Assembly (NCBI GenBank): GCA_012519645.1
Contig: JAAYPU010000324.1
Span: 1 to 20,046 of the forward strand
DNA length: 20,046 bases
Origin: Clostridiales bacterium
GTDB lineage: Bacteria > Bacillota > Clostridia > Peptostreptococcales > JAAYPU01
Direction of reading: 5' to 3'
In this document: one piece after another, positions 1-6,899 of the stretch
Layout of the letters: the number at the start of each line of letters is the position of its first letter
How positions within the stretch are numbered: the first letter of the stretch is position 1
Notes under the pieces: generated by a model
The model's input: only the letters and a program-made list of their open reading frames with translations
Databases searched by the model: none
Told to the model about the DNA's origin: nothing
Program-made: the position numbers and the translations under genes

Positions 1-27
1 CAATCAGTATTATCATTACTTCAATAA
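1..27 (+). CDS. fliC: Flagellin, last eight codons (5' partial)
   Basis: Reading from base 1 in frame gives Q-S-V-L-S-L-L-Q followed by TAA at 25-27. Flagellins of many bacteria end in a conserved D0 helix of the form (Q/N)-x-V-L-(S/Q)-L-L plus one or two residues, so this short tail fits the C-terminus of a flagellin, the filament subunit exported to the cell surface. It is followed within 15 bases by a strong terminator, as expected for a highly expressed single gene. The next gene is a TPR glycosyltransferase, and a SigD-type promoter lies further down, both consistent with a flagellin locus. The rest of the gene is outside the window. Eight codons could match by chance, so the call depends on context. 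Confidence 0.7.
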   Translation, partial: QSVLSLLQ

Positions 28-41
28 GAAAGCTTTCAACT

Positions 42-70
42 AAAAACCCCTGTCAAAAGGGGTTTTTTTT
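42..70 (+). terminator. Rho-independent terminator after flagellin
   Basis: A 9-bp perfect stem (42-50 AAAAACCCC pairing with 59-67 GGGGTTTTT) encloses an 8-base loop, TGTCAAAA, and the T run continues to 70. It starts 14 bases after the stop codon at 25-27. The A run on the left arm means it could also work on the opposite strand. Confidence 0.9.
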
Positions 71-243
71 ATGCCTATTTATGGTCACAGGATATGTGAA
101 AAGTAATTAGTGATTAGTGTTTGTAGTCCTAACTAACCAGTCAGCGAGCGTAGCACGGCATTTTATTTAAAAACATTGAAACATTATGTCAGTTTCTGTA
201 GAATAATAACTAAGAGGCTTCGCATCAGTCCGAGGTCCGGAGT

Positions 244-271
244 AGGTCTCAGGTCTCTGGTTTCAGGTCTC
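244..271. repeat. Heptamer tandem array AGGTCTC x4
   Basis: Units are 244-250 AGGTCTC, 251-257 AGGTCTC, 258-264 TGGTTTC (degenerate) and 265-271 AGGTCTC. A further degenerate unit, AGGTCCG, sits at 233-239, out of 7-bp register. Confidence 0.8.
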
Positions 272-313
272 AGGCAATTGAAAATTGATACTTAATGTGA
301 TTTAGCATCGTAG

Positions 314-341
314 TATAGAGTATGGAGTATAGAGTATAGAG
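314..341. repeat. Heptamer tandem array TATAGAG x4
   Basis: Units are 314-320 TATAGAG, 321-327 TATGGAG, 328-334 TATAGAG and 335-341 TATAGAG; one substitution in 28 bases. Its unit sequence is unrelated to the arrays at 244 and 404. Confidence 0.85.
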
Positions 342-350
342 CTTTGCTCT

Positions 351-394
351 GTTGAGCGATAGTTAAACGACGGTTGAACAATAGTTTAACGATT
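351..394. repeat. 11-bp tandem array x4
   Basis: Units are 351-361 GTTGAGCGATA, 362-372 GTTAAACGACG, 373-383 GTTGAACAATA and 384-394 GTTTAACGATT; a partial unit GTTATTTATTT follows. It can also be read as a 22-bp direct repeat with 17 of 22 matching positions. Confidence 0.7.
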
Positions 395-403
395 GTTATT
401 TAT

Positions 404-431
404 TTAAGATTTAAGATTTATGATTTATGAT
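404..431. repeat. Heptamer tandem array TTAAGAT/TTATGAT x4
   Basis: Units are 404-410 and 411-417 TTAAGAT, then 418-424 and 425-431 TTATGAT. The A-to-T change is shared by the last two units, as expected if the array grew by duplicating blocks. Confidence 0.85.
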
Positions 432-472
432 TGAATGTGGAAAATTGCCTAAGGCAAATTTCTTCCTTAACT

Positions 473-500
473 CTTAGTTATTAGTTATTAGTTCTTAGTT
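473..500. repeat. Heptamer tandem array (C/A)TTAGTT x4, just upstream of a start codon
   Basis: Units are 473-479 CTTAGTT, 480-486 ATTAGTT, 487-493 ATTAGTT and 494-500 CTTAGTT. The array ends 16 bases before the ATG at 517 and 5 bases before the GGTGG ribosome site at 506-510, so it lies in the probable leader or core promoter of the glycosyltransferase gene. Confidence 0.85.
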
Positions 501-516
501 AAAATGGTGGTAAGAT

Positions 517-2472
517 ATGAAGGTTTCCGCATGTATGATCGTTAAAAATGAAAGCAAAAATATTGAAAGATGCATTAATAGTTTTATAGAATTGGCAGAT
601 GAAATCATCATAGTGGACACCGGTTCTACGGATAATACTGTAAAAATTGCTGAAGGACTTGGTGCAAAGGTGTTTTTCAGGGCTTGGGATAATGATTTTG
701 CGGCTGCGAAAAATTATGCATTGGATCAAGCTGCAGGGGATTGGATAATTATTTTAGATGCAGATGAGTATTTTGAATCCGGATCTATGCCAAATCTGAG
801 GAAAGCATTGCAAAGAATTGATAAAAATAAGAATACAGAGGCTGTTCAATGCCGTTTATATAATATCGAAGAAAAGAAGAATCTGATAATAGGCTCTATG
901 CCTGCTGTCAGAATCATAAGAAACAGGCCGGATATTCGATTTTATGGGAGGATCCACGAAGCTCCAAAACGAGAAGGTAAATTTTTAAATAATGAGTATT
1001 TAAAAGATATTAAGATATATCATACAGGGTATTCTTTGGATATAGTACAGAGCAAAAGGGAAAGAAATCTTGAGATGCTGAAGCTGGAGGAAAAGTCGGG
1101 AAACGCAGACTCTTTTATTTATTATTATCTGGCGGAAGTATGTGCGCATTTGAATAAATATGAGGAAGCAATCACGTACGCTGATATTTTTATAGGCAGA
1201 CCTGATTTTAAGGCTATGATTAAAACCTACCCGCAGGCATTCAGGATATATATTCACAAAAGTCATTGTATGTGCGAAATGAAGGAATGTTATACGGAAG
1301 AGGAAATTTTGGATGTTATTACAGAAGGTATAAAACAATTTCACTTTCATCCCGAACTGATCATAAAAGAAGCCGAAATTTTGTTTAAATACGGAAGGCT
1401 TGAAAAAGCTATTGACAGGTATAAAGAATCAATAAAAGCAAATGAAAAATACGATTATTTATACAGCAATAATTTTGAAAGCGAAGAAGATAAAGTTAAA
1501 TATACAATAGGAGAAATATATTTGTTGAAGGGTGATTTCGGATCAGCCATGAGTTATATGCTGCAAGCCCTTATGGCAAACAAATATAATGCCAAAGCCT
1601 TTAACGGCATAATCGGTATAATAAGAAATAAGAACCACAGCGAAATGATCCAATTTTTAAATAACCTCTATAATATGTCGGATTTTAGGGATATGGAATT
1701 TTTGTCCATAAATCTTGCAAAACAAAAAGTTACAGCACCCTTTCTATATTATTTTATTAAAAATTGGCAATGGGAGTACGAGGATTACGGTAATCTTATA
1801 ATCATTGCTTTGCTCCTTAAAGGGGATACAGGCAGGGCTCTTGAAACTGCGTTTTCTTTATTGGCTAAAGAAAGAAATGATTTAAATGAATTATACCTGA
1901 CTATAGTTCTTATATATGGAAACCATGCGGAGTGGTTTCAGAAGAATAAACAGCAGCTAAGCAGTGTCTATAGATCGATATTGGATTTGTATTTCGATGG
2001 AGCAAATATATTGAAAAGTACCGATGAGATAATGAAATGCTATCAAAAAATTTTATCAGAACTATTTTCTTTCGAAGACAAAAAAGTGTTTTACAACTTT
2101 ATGGAGAAAACTCCAGCACTATGGATGCAGTCATTTGAAATCGTCGGAGATATATTTAAAGATGATCGATATTATGATTTGGCAATAGATAATTATAAAA
2201 AGGCGTTGGAAAATAATATAAGCAGGAATACTGATGATATTTGCATTAAAATAGGGTTTTGCAATTATCATCTCGAGAGATATGAAGAAAGCATTGACTA
2301 CTATGAGCAGGGGCTTATATGCAAGGAAAACAGAAGCTATGAACCGGTCCAGTTTCTGGAATGGATAAAAGAAAAAAATATAGACGAAAAATTAAAAAAT
2401 AGGATCGATAATTTAATTAAAATACATTCAAAAAATAAGAAATATGATTCCTTTATAAATCCCTTCATGTAA
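517..2472 (+). CDS. TPR-containing family-2 glycosyltransferase, candidate flagellin O-glycosyltransferase
   Basis: The N-terminal GT-A domain (about 1-170) has VKNE (9-12), VDTGSTDN (33-40), the WDNDFAAAKN block (57-66) and the metal-binding DADE (81-84). This matches the GT2 group that includes SunS and related protein glycosyltransferases. The remainder is helical with TPR-like repeats at about 205-226, 285-310, 330-355, 542-567 and 577-600, which could hold a protein substrate. The protein is 651 aa, cytoplasmic, with no signal peptide or membrane segment. GGTGG at 506-510 supports the ATG at 517. Being the first gene after flagellin suggests it attaches the first sugar to flagellin Ser/Thr, as the glycosyltransferase downstream of fliC does in Clostridioides difficile; that role is inferred. 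Donor sugar and specificity cannot be read from the sequence. Confidence 0.85.
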   Translation: MKVSACMIVKNESKNIERCINSFIELADEIIIVDTGSTDNTVKIAEGLGAKVFFRAWDNDFAAAKNYALDQAAGDWIIILDADEYFESGSMPNLRKALQRIDKNKNTEAVQCRLYNIEEKKNLIIGSMPAVRIIRNRPDIRFYGRIHEAPKREGKFLNNEYLKDIKIYHTGYSLDIVQSKRERNLEMLKLEEKSGNADSFIYYYLAEVCAHLNKYEEAITYADIFIGRPDFKAMIKTYPQAFRIYIHKSHCMCEMKECYTEEEILDVITEGIKQFHFHPELIIKEAEILFKYGRLEKAIDRYKESIKANEKYDYLYSNNFESEEDKVKYTIGEIYLLKGDFGSAMSYMLQALMANKYNAKAFNGIIGIIRNKNHSEMIQFLNNLYNMSDFRDMEFLSINLAKQKVTAPFLYYFIKNWQWEYEDYGNLIIIALLLKGDTGRALETAFSLLAKERNDLNELYLTIVLIYGNHAEWFQKNKQQLSSVYRSILDLYFDGANILKSTDEIMKCYQKILSELFSFEDKKVFYNFMEKTPALWMQSFEIVGDIFKDDRYYDLAIDNYKKALENNISRNTDDICIKIGFCNYHLERYEESIDYYEQGLICKENRSYEPVQFLEWIKEKNIDEKLKNRIDNLIKIHSKNKKYDSFINPFM

Positions 2473-2515
2473 GAGATTTATTGTTGGTATTAGTTTTCCA
2501 ATATATCCTAAGTTG

Positions 2516-2544
2516 TTGAAAAAATTTGTCTATTCCAGTAGAAT
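2516..2544 (+). promoter_or_regulatory. Possible SigA-type promoter
   Basis: TTGAAA (2516-2521), a 17-base spacer and TAGAAT (2539-2544) each differ from the vegetative consensus by one base. The -10 overlaps the -35 element of the SigD-like site. In such AT-rich sequence this is moderate evidence only. Confidence 0.35.
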
Positions 2545-2565
2545 ATTATTATATTTTGCCGATAT
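2539..2565 (+). promoter_or_regulatory. SigD (flagellar sigma) promoter candidate
   Basis: TAGA (2539-2542), exactly 15 bases, then GCCGATAT (2558-2565). The Bacillus subtilis SigD consensus is TAAA-N15-GCCGATAT, so the -10 is perfect and the -35 matches 3 of 4. It lies in the only sizeable gap before the long operon, about 100 bases upstream of the ATG at 2669. It would tie sugar-precursor synthesis to late flagellar gene expression. Confidence 0.55.
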
Positions 2566-2668
2566 ATGAAATATGATAAAGAATACAGTTGGCCATAAAA
2601 TTATTATTGTCAATTCTTGGGTTTCAAAGAGGCTAGGCTTTATTTTTCAATAATTACGGAGGTGAATT

Positions 2669-3445
2669 ATGAAAGTTGTGATTTTAGCAGGAGGATACGG
2701 CACAAGAATCAGCGAAGAATCTCATTTACGACCAAAGCCAATGATTGAAATAGGCGATCGCCCCATTTTATGGCATATCATGAAATACTATTCTTTTTAT
2801 GGTTTTAATGAATTTATAATTTGCCTCGGATACAAAGGTTATATCATTAAAGAATTTTTTGCGGATTACTATCTTCATACCTCTGATGTGACCTTTGATT
2901 TTACTAATTGCAACAAAATGACTGTACATAATAATGTTTCGGAGCCATGGGTCGTTACATTGGTGGATACCGGTCTCGATTCCATGACAGGCGGAAGAAT
3001 AAAAAGGATACAGAAATACATCGGAAATGAACGTTTTATGCTTACTTATGGAGATGGGGTATCTGATATTGATTTAAAAGTTCTCGAGAAAGAACATCTT
3101 AAATCAAAAAGTGCTCTGACTATGACTGCTATCCAGCCGGGTGGCAGATTTGGCGTTTTAGACATCAATGATAAGACCAGCAGGATAGAACGTTTTGTAG
3201 AAAAGGCGAGAGAAGACGGAGGCTGGATTAACGGAGGCTTTATGGTGGCAGAGCCTGAAGTTTTCGAGTATATAGAAGGAGATCATTCCATATTTGAACA
3301 GCATACTTTGCCCAAGCTGGCGGATGAAGGCAAATTAAATGCATATAAGCATTATGGTTTCTGGCAGTGCATGGATACGCAGAGGGATAAAGGAGCGTTG
3401 GAAAACTATTGGAATAGCGGAAAAGCACCATGGAAGGTATGGTGA
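2669..3445 (+). CDS. rfbF: Glucose-1-phosphate cytidylyltransferase
   Basis: Makes CDP-glucose from CTP and glucose-1-phosphate, the entry step to CDP-3,6-dideoxyhexoses. At 258 aa it has the usual RfbF length. The nucleotidyltransferase fold is clear: LAGGYGTR (6-13), the RPKPM block (21-25) that carries the catalytic Lys, YGDGVSD (127-133) with metal-binding Asp residues, and the C-terminal HYGFWQCMDT segment typical of RfbF as opposed to RfbA or GalU. A strong GGAGGTG at 2657-2663 fixes the start. It is the first gene of the long operon, behind the SigD-like promoter. CDP-glucose 4,6-dehydratase (rfbG), normally its neighbour, is not in this window. RfbH further down uses the same pathway, which supports the assignment. 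Confidence 0.95.
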   Translation: MKVVILAGGYGTRISEESHLRPKPMIEIGDRPILWHIMKYYSFYGFNEFIICLGYKGYIIKEFFADYYLHTSDVTFDFTNCNKMTVHNNVSEPWVVTLVDTGLDSMTGGRIKRIQKYIGNERFMLTYGDGVSDIDLKVLEKEHLKSKSALTMTAIQPGGRFGVLDINDKTSRIERFVEKAREDGGWINGGFMVAEPEVFEYIEGDHSIFEQHTLPKLADEGKLNAYKHYGFWQCMDTQRDKGALENYWNSGKAPWKVW

Positions 3446-3483
3446 TCGAATAAAATGATTTTAATAATGGAGATATCAGGTTT

Positions 3484-5799
3484 ATGAACAGAGAAAAATT
3501 AAATGGTGTTTTGTTAGATATAAGAAACAGAATAGGTACTGATAATCCAAAAGACTTATTACTATTGATGGATAAGATATTTGAGATAAAACCAGTGACA
3601 TTGCTTTACTTTAATGTGAGAGCAGCTATTTTGTGTGAAATAGGAGAATACCTGAATGCAATTGAATTGTTGAATGGCAATCTTAATTTATGTTATCCCG
3701 AGGACGAGCATATTGAATCATGCAAGATCTATCAAAAAGCCTTTAAGGCAATGAATTTACAAAGATATCAGGAGCAGTTTCTTTTTTTAGAAAAACATAT
3801 TAAATTTCAATTAGGGATGGAAGAAGACGTACCAGGTACGAACGATATTGAAAGAAGAATAGTTGAATTAGAGCAGGCTATGTTGGATGGAGATTGTGGT
3901 GAAGCTTCCCTGCTGGAATTAGCTGAGCAGTATTTTAAATCTTTTAATACAACTGAAGCTATTGTTCTATTTTCTTGTTATATTAAGAAAACTTGTATAG
4001 ATTATTCTGAGCATTGGTTTTTTAAAGACTGGGTCAGTTGGGAGCCTAATGGTTCATTTCTTATTGAACAATTATTGAAAGGGAATGAAACATTTATATT
4101 ATTTGCAGAGCAAATGGAATATTATCGCTGTCAATTGCTTGCTAAAGTAATAAAAATAATGGGACATGAAGTCATTATCATGACTGAACCCTTATCTGTT
4201 GAAGTAGAAAATGAAATTGATTTAAAGGATACGGTAGCTATAACCATAGAAAACATTGAATATAAGGATGATATCCAAATAGTAAGACCGATTTTGATCA
4301 TTCAAAAAGGAGAAATCAAGGGTAATAATACTTCCTTAGTCTTAGAACGTTTTTCCGACATTTCAAAAAATAATATTGTTTTTGTTATAGGAAACGGAAT
4401 CGTTCTCGATACAATTTATCAAACAGATTTCGATCATATTTATCAGAGATTATCCTGTTTTAAATCAGATTTGTATGAGCAGTTTTCTCATTTTGGGTAT
4501 TTTGGTTCGTATATATCGTACATAGATAAATTATTTGATTTTAATGTAAAGGAAGCTATTGAAGCACCGGCGGAATGCAAGTTTTCTATAGTGATTCCTG
4601 TTAGAAACTCTGCTTCGACATTAAAATATACTCTTGATACTTGTCTTGAACAATATGGGATCGCAAGCGAAGATTATGAGATTGTTATAAGTGATAACTC
4701 TTCCGCTGGGAATTTTGAAGTGTATAACTTAGTGCATGAGCTTCAGAATCCAAGAATCAGATATTATAAAACCAATAGGGAATTTCCGTTGAACCGAAGC
4801 TTTGAATATGCTTTTTTGAGAGCACGAGGGGAGTTCATTTTTTCCATAGGTGCAGATGATGCAGTGCTGCCTTGGGGGCTTAGAATGATAAATGATGCAC
4901 TTAAGGAATTACCCGATGACGATTTATTAGCTTGGGACAGAGGATTTTTTATTTGGCCGGGAATGGAAAATCCGGCTCAAAGCGGACAGTTTAACATTCC
5001 GAGAAATTATCGCAAGGATAATATAGAAATCAAAAAATTCAACTGCCTCCAATTTCTTTTACAACTTTTAGTTGATCCGGATATATTGTATTCTGCGCCA
5101 ATGCTTTATATAAATTCTGGATTTAAAAGAGGATATATAAAACAGCTGCTGAGCAAGACAGGTTGTCTTTGGGATGGTTTTTCTCAGGATATATATATGG
5201 GTATTGTAAATCTTTCAATCAATGATACTATTCCCTGCCTTAACGCCCCTATTACGATTGCGGGTATGGCCAATGATTCATGCGGCGCTTCCTATAATAA
5301 AGGCGAAGAATCAGTAAAACAGCTGGCGCTAAAGGTTAATCATACTAGACAGTGGATAGGATTTGGAGCTGCGGTCATTTCCGGAAAAGACAGAAGCATG
5401 CTTGCTACCGATCTGGATACGGTAAACTTATATTCAAGTTTTATCAGAGTGAAGAATAGAGTGGGAAGTCAAAAACTTGATTTAGTTGAATCTAAACTGG
5501 CTTGGAAAGAAATTTTTAAGACTTTAGCCCGCAAACATTCGATCTCAGATATTAAATTTGATTATAAGATAAAGTTTCTATTATATTCAGCTTATTATTT
5601 GAATGATGAGCTGGGGAAATGGTTTGAAGAGGAAATGCTGCCTGAGCTTTATGAAACACGTCATGTATCTGCGGTAACAGATAAAATTTATAAAGAAGGT
5701 TTTAACGAGTCAGGAGGACTCTGCCTGGATTCAAGAAAATTCGGAATTGAAGATGTATACCAATGTTCGAAGCTTTTTGAAAAAATATGTAATCTATAA
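3484..5799 (+). CDS. Large family-2 glycosyltransferase with helical N-terminal half
   Basis: A 771-aa protein in three parts. Residues about 1-120 are helical and TPR-like. Residues about 190-360 form an alpha/beta region with no motif I recognise. From about 365 a GT-A domain begins with FSIVIPVRNSAS and carries SDNSS and the metal-site motif GADDAV (456-461). About 240 residues after that motif are probably acceptor-binding and helical. It probably transfers a sugar from a nucleotide donor to the growing glycan or directly to protein. It has no signal peptide or membrane helices. It sits 38 bases after rfbF, in the same operon. The ribosome site is weak (AGG at 3478-3480, or GGAG 11 bases away), so the start is less certain. 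Donor and linkage are unknown. Confidence 0.8.
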   Translation: MNREKLNGVLLDIRNRIGTDNPKDLLLLMDKIFEIKPVTLLYFNVRAAILCEIGEYLNAIELLNGNLNLCYPEDEHIESCKIYQKAFKAMNLQRYQEQFLFLEKHIKFQLGMEEDVPGTNDIERRIVELEQAMLDGDCGEASLLELAEQYFKSFNTTEAIVLFSCYIKKTCIDYSEHWFFKDWVSWEPNGSFLIEQLLKGNETFILFAEQMEYYRCQLLAKVIKIMGHEVIIMTEPLSVEVENEIDLKDTVAITIENIEYKDDIQIVRPILIIQKGEIKGNNTSLVLERFSDISKNNIVFVIGNGIVLDTIYQTDFDHIYQRLSCFKSDLYEQFSHFGYFGSYISYIDKLFDFNVKEAIEAPAECKFSIVIPVRNSASTLKYTLDTCLEQYGIASEDYEIVISDNSSAGNFEVYNLVHELQNPRIRYYKTNREFPLNRSFEYAFLRARGEFIFSIGADDAVLPWGLRMINDALKELPDDDLLAWDRGFFIWPGMENPAQSGQFNIPRNYRKDNIEIKKFNCLQFLLQLLVDPDILYSAPMLYINSGFKRGYIKQLLSKTGCLWDGFSQDIYMGIVNLSINDTIPCLNAPITIAGMANDSCGASYNKGEESVKQLALKVNHTRQWIGFGAAVISGKDRSMLATDLDTVNLYSSFIRVKNRVGSQKLDLVESKLAWKEIFKTLARKHSISDIKFDYKIKFLLYSAYYLNDELGKWFEEEMLPELYETRHVSAVTDKIYKEGFNESGGLCLDSRKFGIEDVYQCSKLFEKICNL

Positions 5800-5822
5800 A
5801 AATACAGTTTGAAAAGAGGTAT

Positions 5823-6899
5823 ATGATGACAATATTTATTGATGATATTCAATATATCAAGCAGAAGTTTGCAAAGACTGAATTATTTAAAGACACATCT
5901 ATAATCATTACAGGCGCAGGGGGCTTCTTAGGATTTTATTTTACTTCTTTTTTTTCTGATCTGATTAAAAATGGTTGTGGACCAAAATCCTTGCTTTTAT
6001 TGGATAATTATATTCTAGGTGAACCTGAACATTTTAAAAAGATATCAACGGATCAAAGAATTAAGTGTGAAAGGTTCGATATTGTCAAGGATGATTTTAA
6101 TAAGATCGCAGAAGCAAAGGATGCAGATTATGTTATTCACATGGCTTCTATAGCATCACCGGTATTTTATCGTAAATATCCCATAGAAACTTTTAATGCC
6201 AATATAGTAGGACTGACTAAGCTCCTTGAATATTATAAAGAAAATAAAAATTTAAAAGGGTTATTATTTTTCTCATCATCTGAAATATATGGAGATCCGG
6301 ATGAAAATAATATCCCTACCAATGAAGAATATAGAGGTCTTGTCTCATGTACGGGTCCGCGAGCTTGTTATGATGAAGGAAAACGTGCCGGTGAAACATT
6401 ATGTAGAATGTATAACGAAGTTTATGGGCTTCCTGTCAGAGTGGCAAGACCATTTAACAATTATGGTCCGGGTATGTCTATTTATGACAAAAGGGTTCCG
6501 GCAGATTTCGGTAAAGCCATTATAGAAGGCAGGGATATAATAATTCATTCAGATGGAACTCCTACGAGGACTTTTTGTTATATTGCTGATGCTATTGTGG
6601 GATATCTTAAGGTTTTAACCTATGATAAATATGATTACTTTAATATTGGCATTGAAAAGCCGGAAATGACAATCATTCAGCTAGCCAATATATATGCTGA
6701 GGCAGGGCGGGAAATATTTGATTATAATGGAGAAATTAAATATGAGAAGCCGCAGGAAGTAAATTATTTAACTCATAATCCTCAAAGGAGATGCCCTGAT
6801 ATTTCAAAAGCGAGAAAATACTTGCAGTACGAACCGGAAATATTAGTAGATGAAGGAATAAGGCGGTATTTGCAATTTTTAAAGGAGGGCAGTTTATGA
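5823..6899 (+). CDS. UDP-glucuronate decarboxylase-like SDR (UDP-xylose synthase family)
   Basis: An extended short-chain dehydrogenase of 358 aa. It has GAGGFLG (31-37) for NAD, the HMASIASP block (106-113), SSSEIYGDP (151-159), the GPRACYDEGKR signature (178-188) containing the catalytic Tyr183 and Lys187, and TRTFCY (248-253). The CYDEGK signature with Glu154 and Arg249 is characteristic of UDP-xylose synthases, which oxidise and decarboxylate UDP-glucuronate to UDP-xylose. The downstream dehydrogenase, which could make UDP-glucuronate, overlaps by ATGA, so the two are probably translationally coupled. It lacks the CDP-glucose 4,6-dehydratase signature, so I do not treat it as rfbG. AGAGG at 5815-5819 is 3 bases from the ATG at 5823 but 6 bases from the ATG at 5826, so the true start may be the second Met. 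A 4-keto-pentose or other UDP-sugar product is possible. Confidence 0.85.
   Translation: MMTIFIDDIQYIKQKFAKTELFKDTSIIITGAGGFLGFYFTSFFSDLIKNGCGPKSLLLLDNYILGEPEHFKKISTDQRIKCERFDIVKDDFNKIAEAKDADYVIHMASIASPVFYRKYPIETFNANIVGLTKLLEYYKENKNLKGLLFFSSSEIYGDPDENNIPTNEEYRGLVSCTGPRACYDEGKRAGETLCRMYNEVYGLPVRVARPFNNYGPGMSIYDKRVPADFGKAIIEGRDIIIHSDGTPTRTFCYIADAIVGYLKVLTYDKYDYFNIGIEKPEMTIIQLANIYAEAGREIFDYNGEIKYEKPQEVNYLTHNPQRRCPDISKARKYLQYEPEILVDEGIRRYLQFLKEGSL

Larger units (their letters stand above)
71..516. other. Non-coding, repeat-rich spacer between flagellin and the glycosyltransferase
   Basis: No plausible gene is seen in these 446 bases on either strand. The stretch is dominated by short tandem arrays, listed separately: four heptamer arrays of four units each and one 11-bp array. 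A two-unit heptamer (TAATTAG, TGATTAG) lies at 104-117. A small inverted repeat, TTGCC-TAA-GGCAA, lies at 445-457; its 3-base loop and short stem make a strong hairpin unlikely. No convincing promoter with both boxes was found, so how the gene at 517 is transcribed is unclear. Confidence 0.75.

Noticed and set aside
355..362. CGATA core in the 11-bp repeat as a SigD -10 for the first glycosyltransferase
   Set aside because: Only 5 of 8 bases match and no -35 lies 15 bases upstream.
244..500. CRISPR-like array in the repeat region
   Set aside because: Units are 7 or 11 bases, directly tandem, with no spacers and no cas genes in the window.
499..729. Antisense open frame overlapping the first glycosyltransferase start
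   Set aside because: Composition mirrors the strong + strand gene; no ribosome site or recognisable domain. The other minus-strand frames were dropped for the same reason.
5823..6899. SDR as the missing CDP-glucose 4,6-dehydratase
   Set aside because: The GPRACYDEGK signature and Glu154/Arg249 fit UDP-glucuronate decarboxylases, and the dehydratase motifs are not seen.
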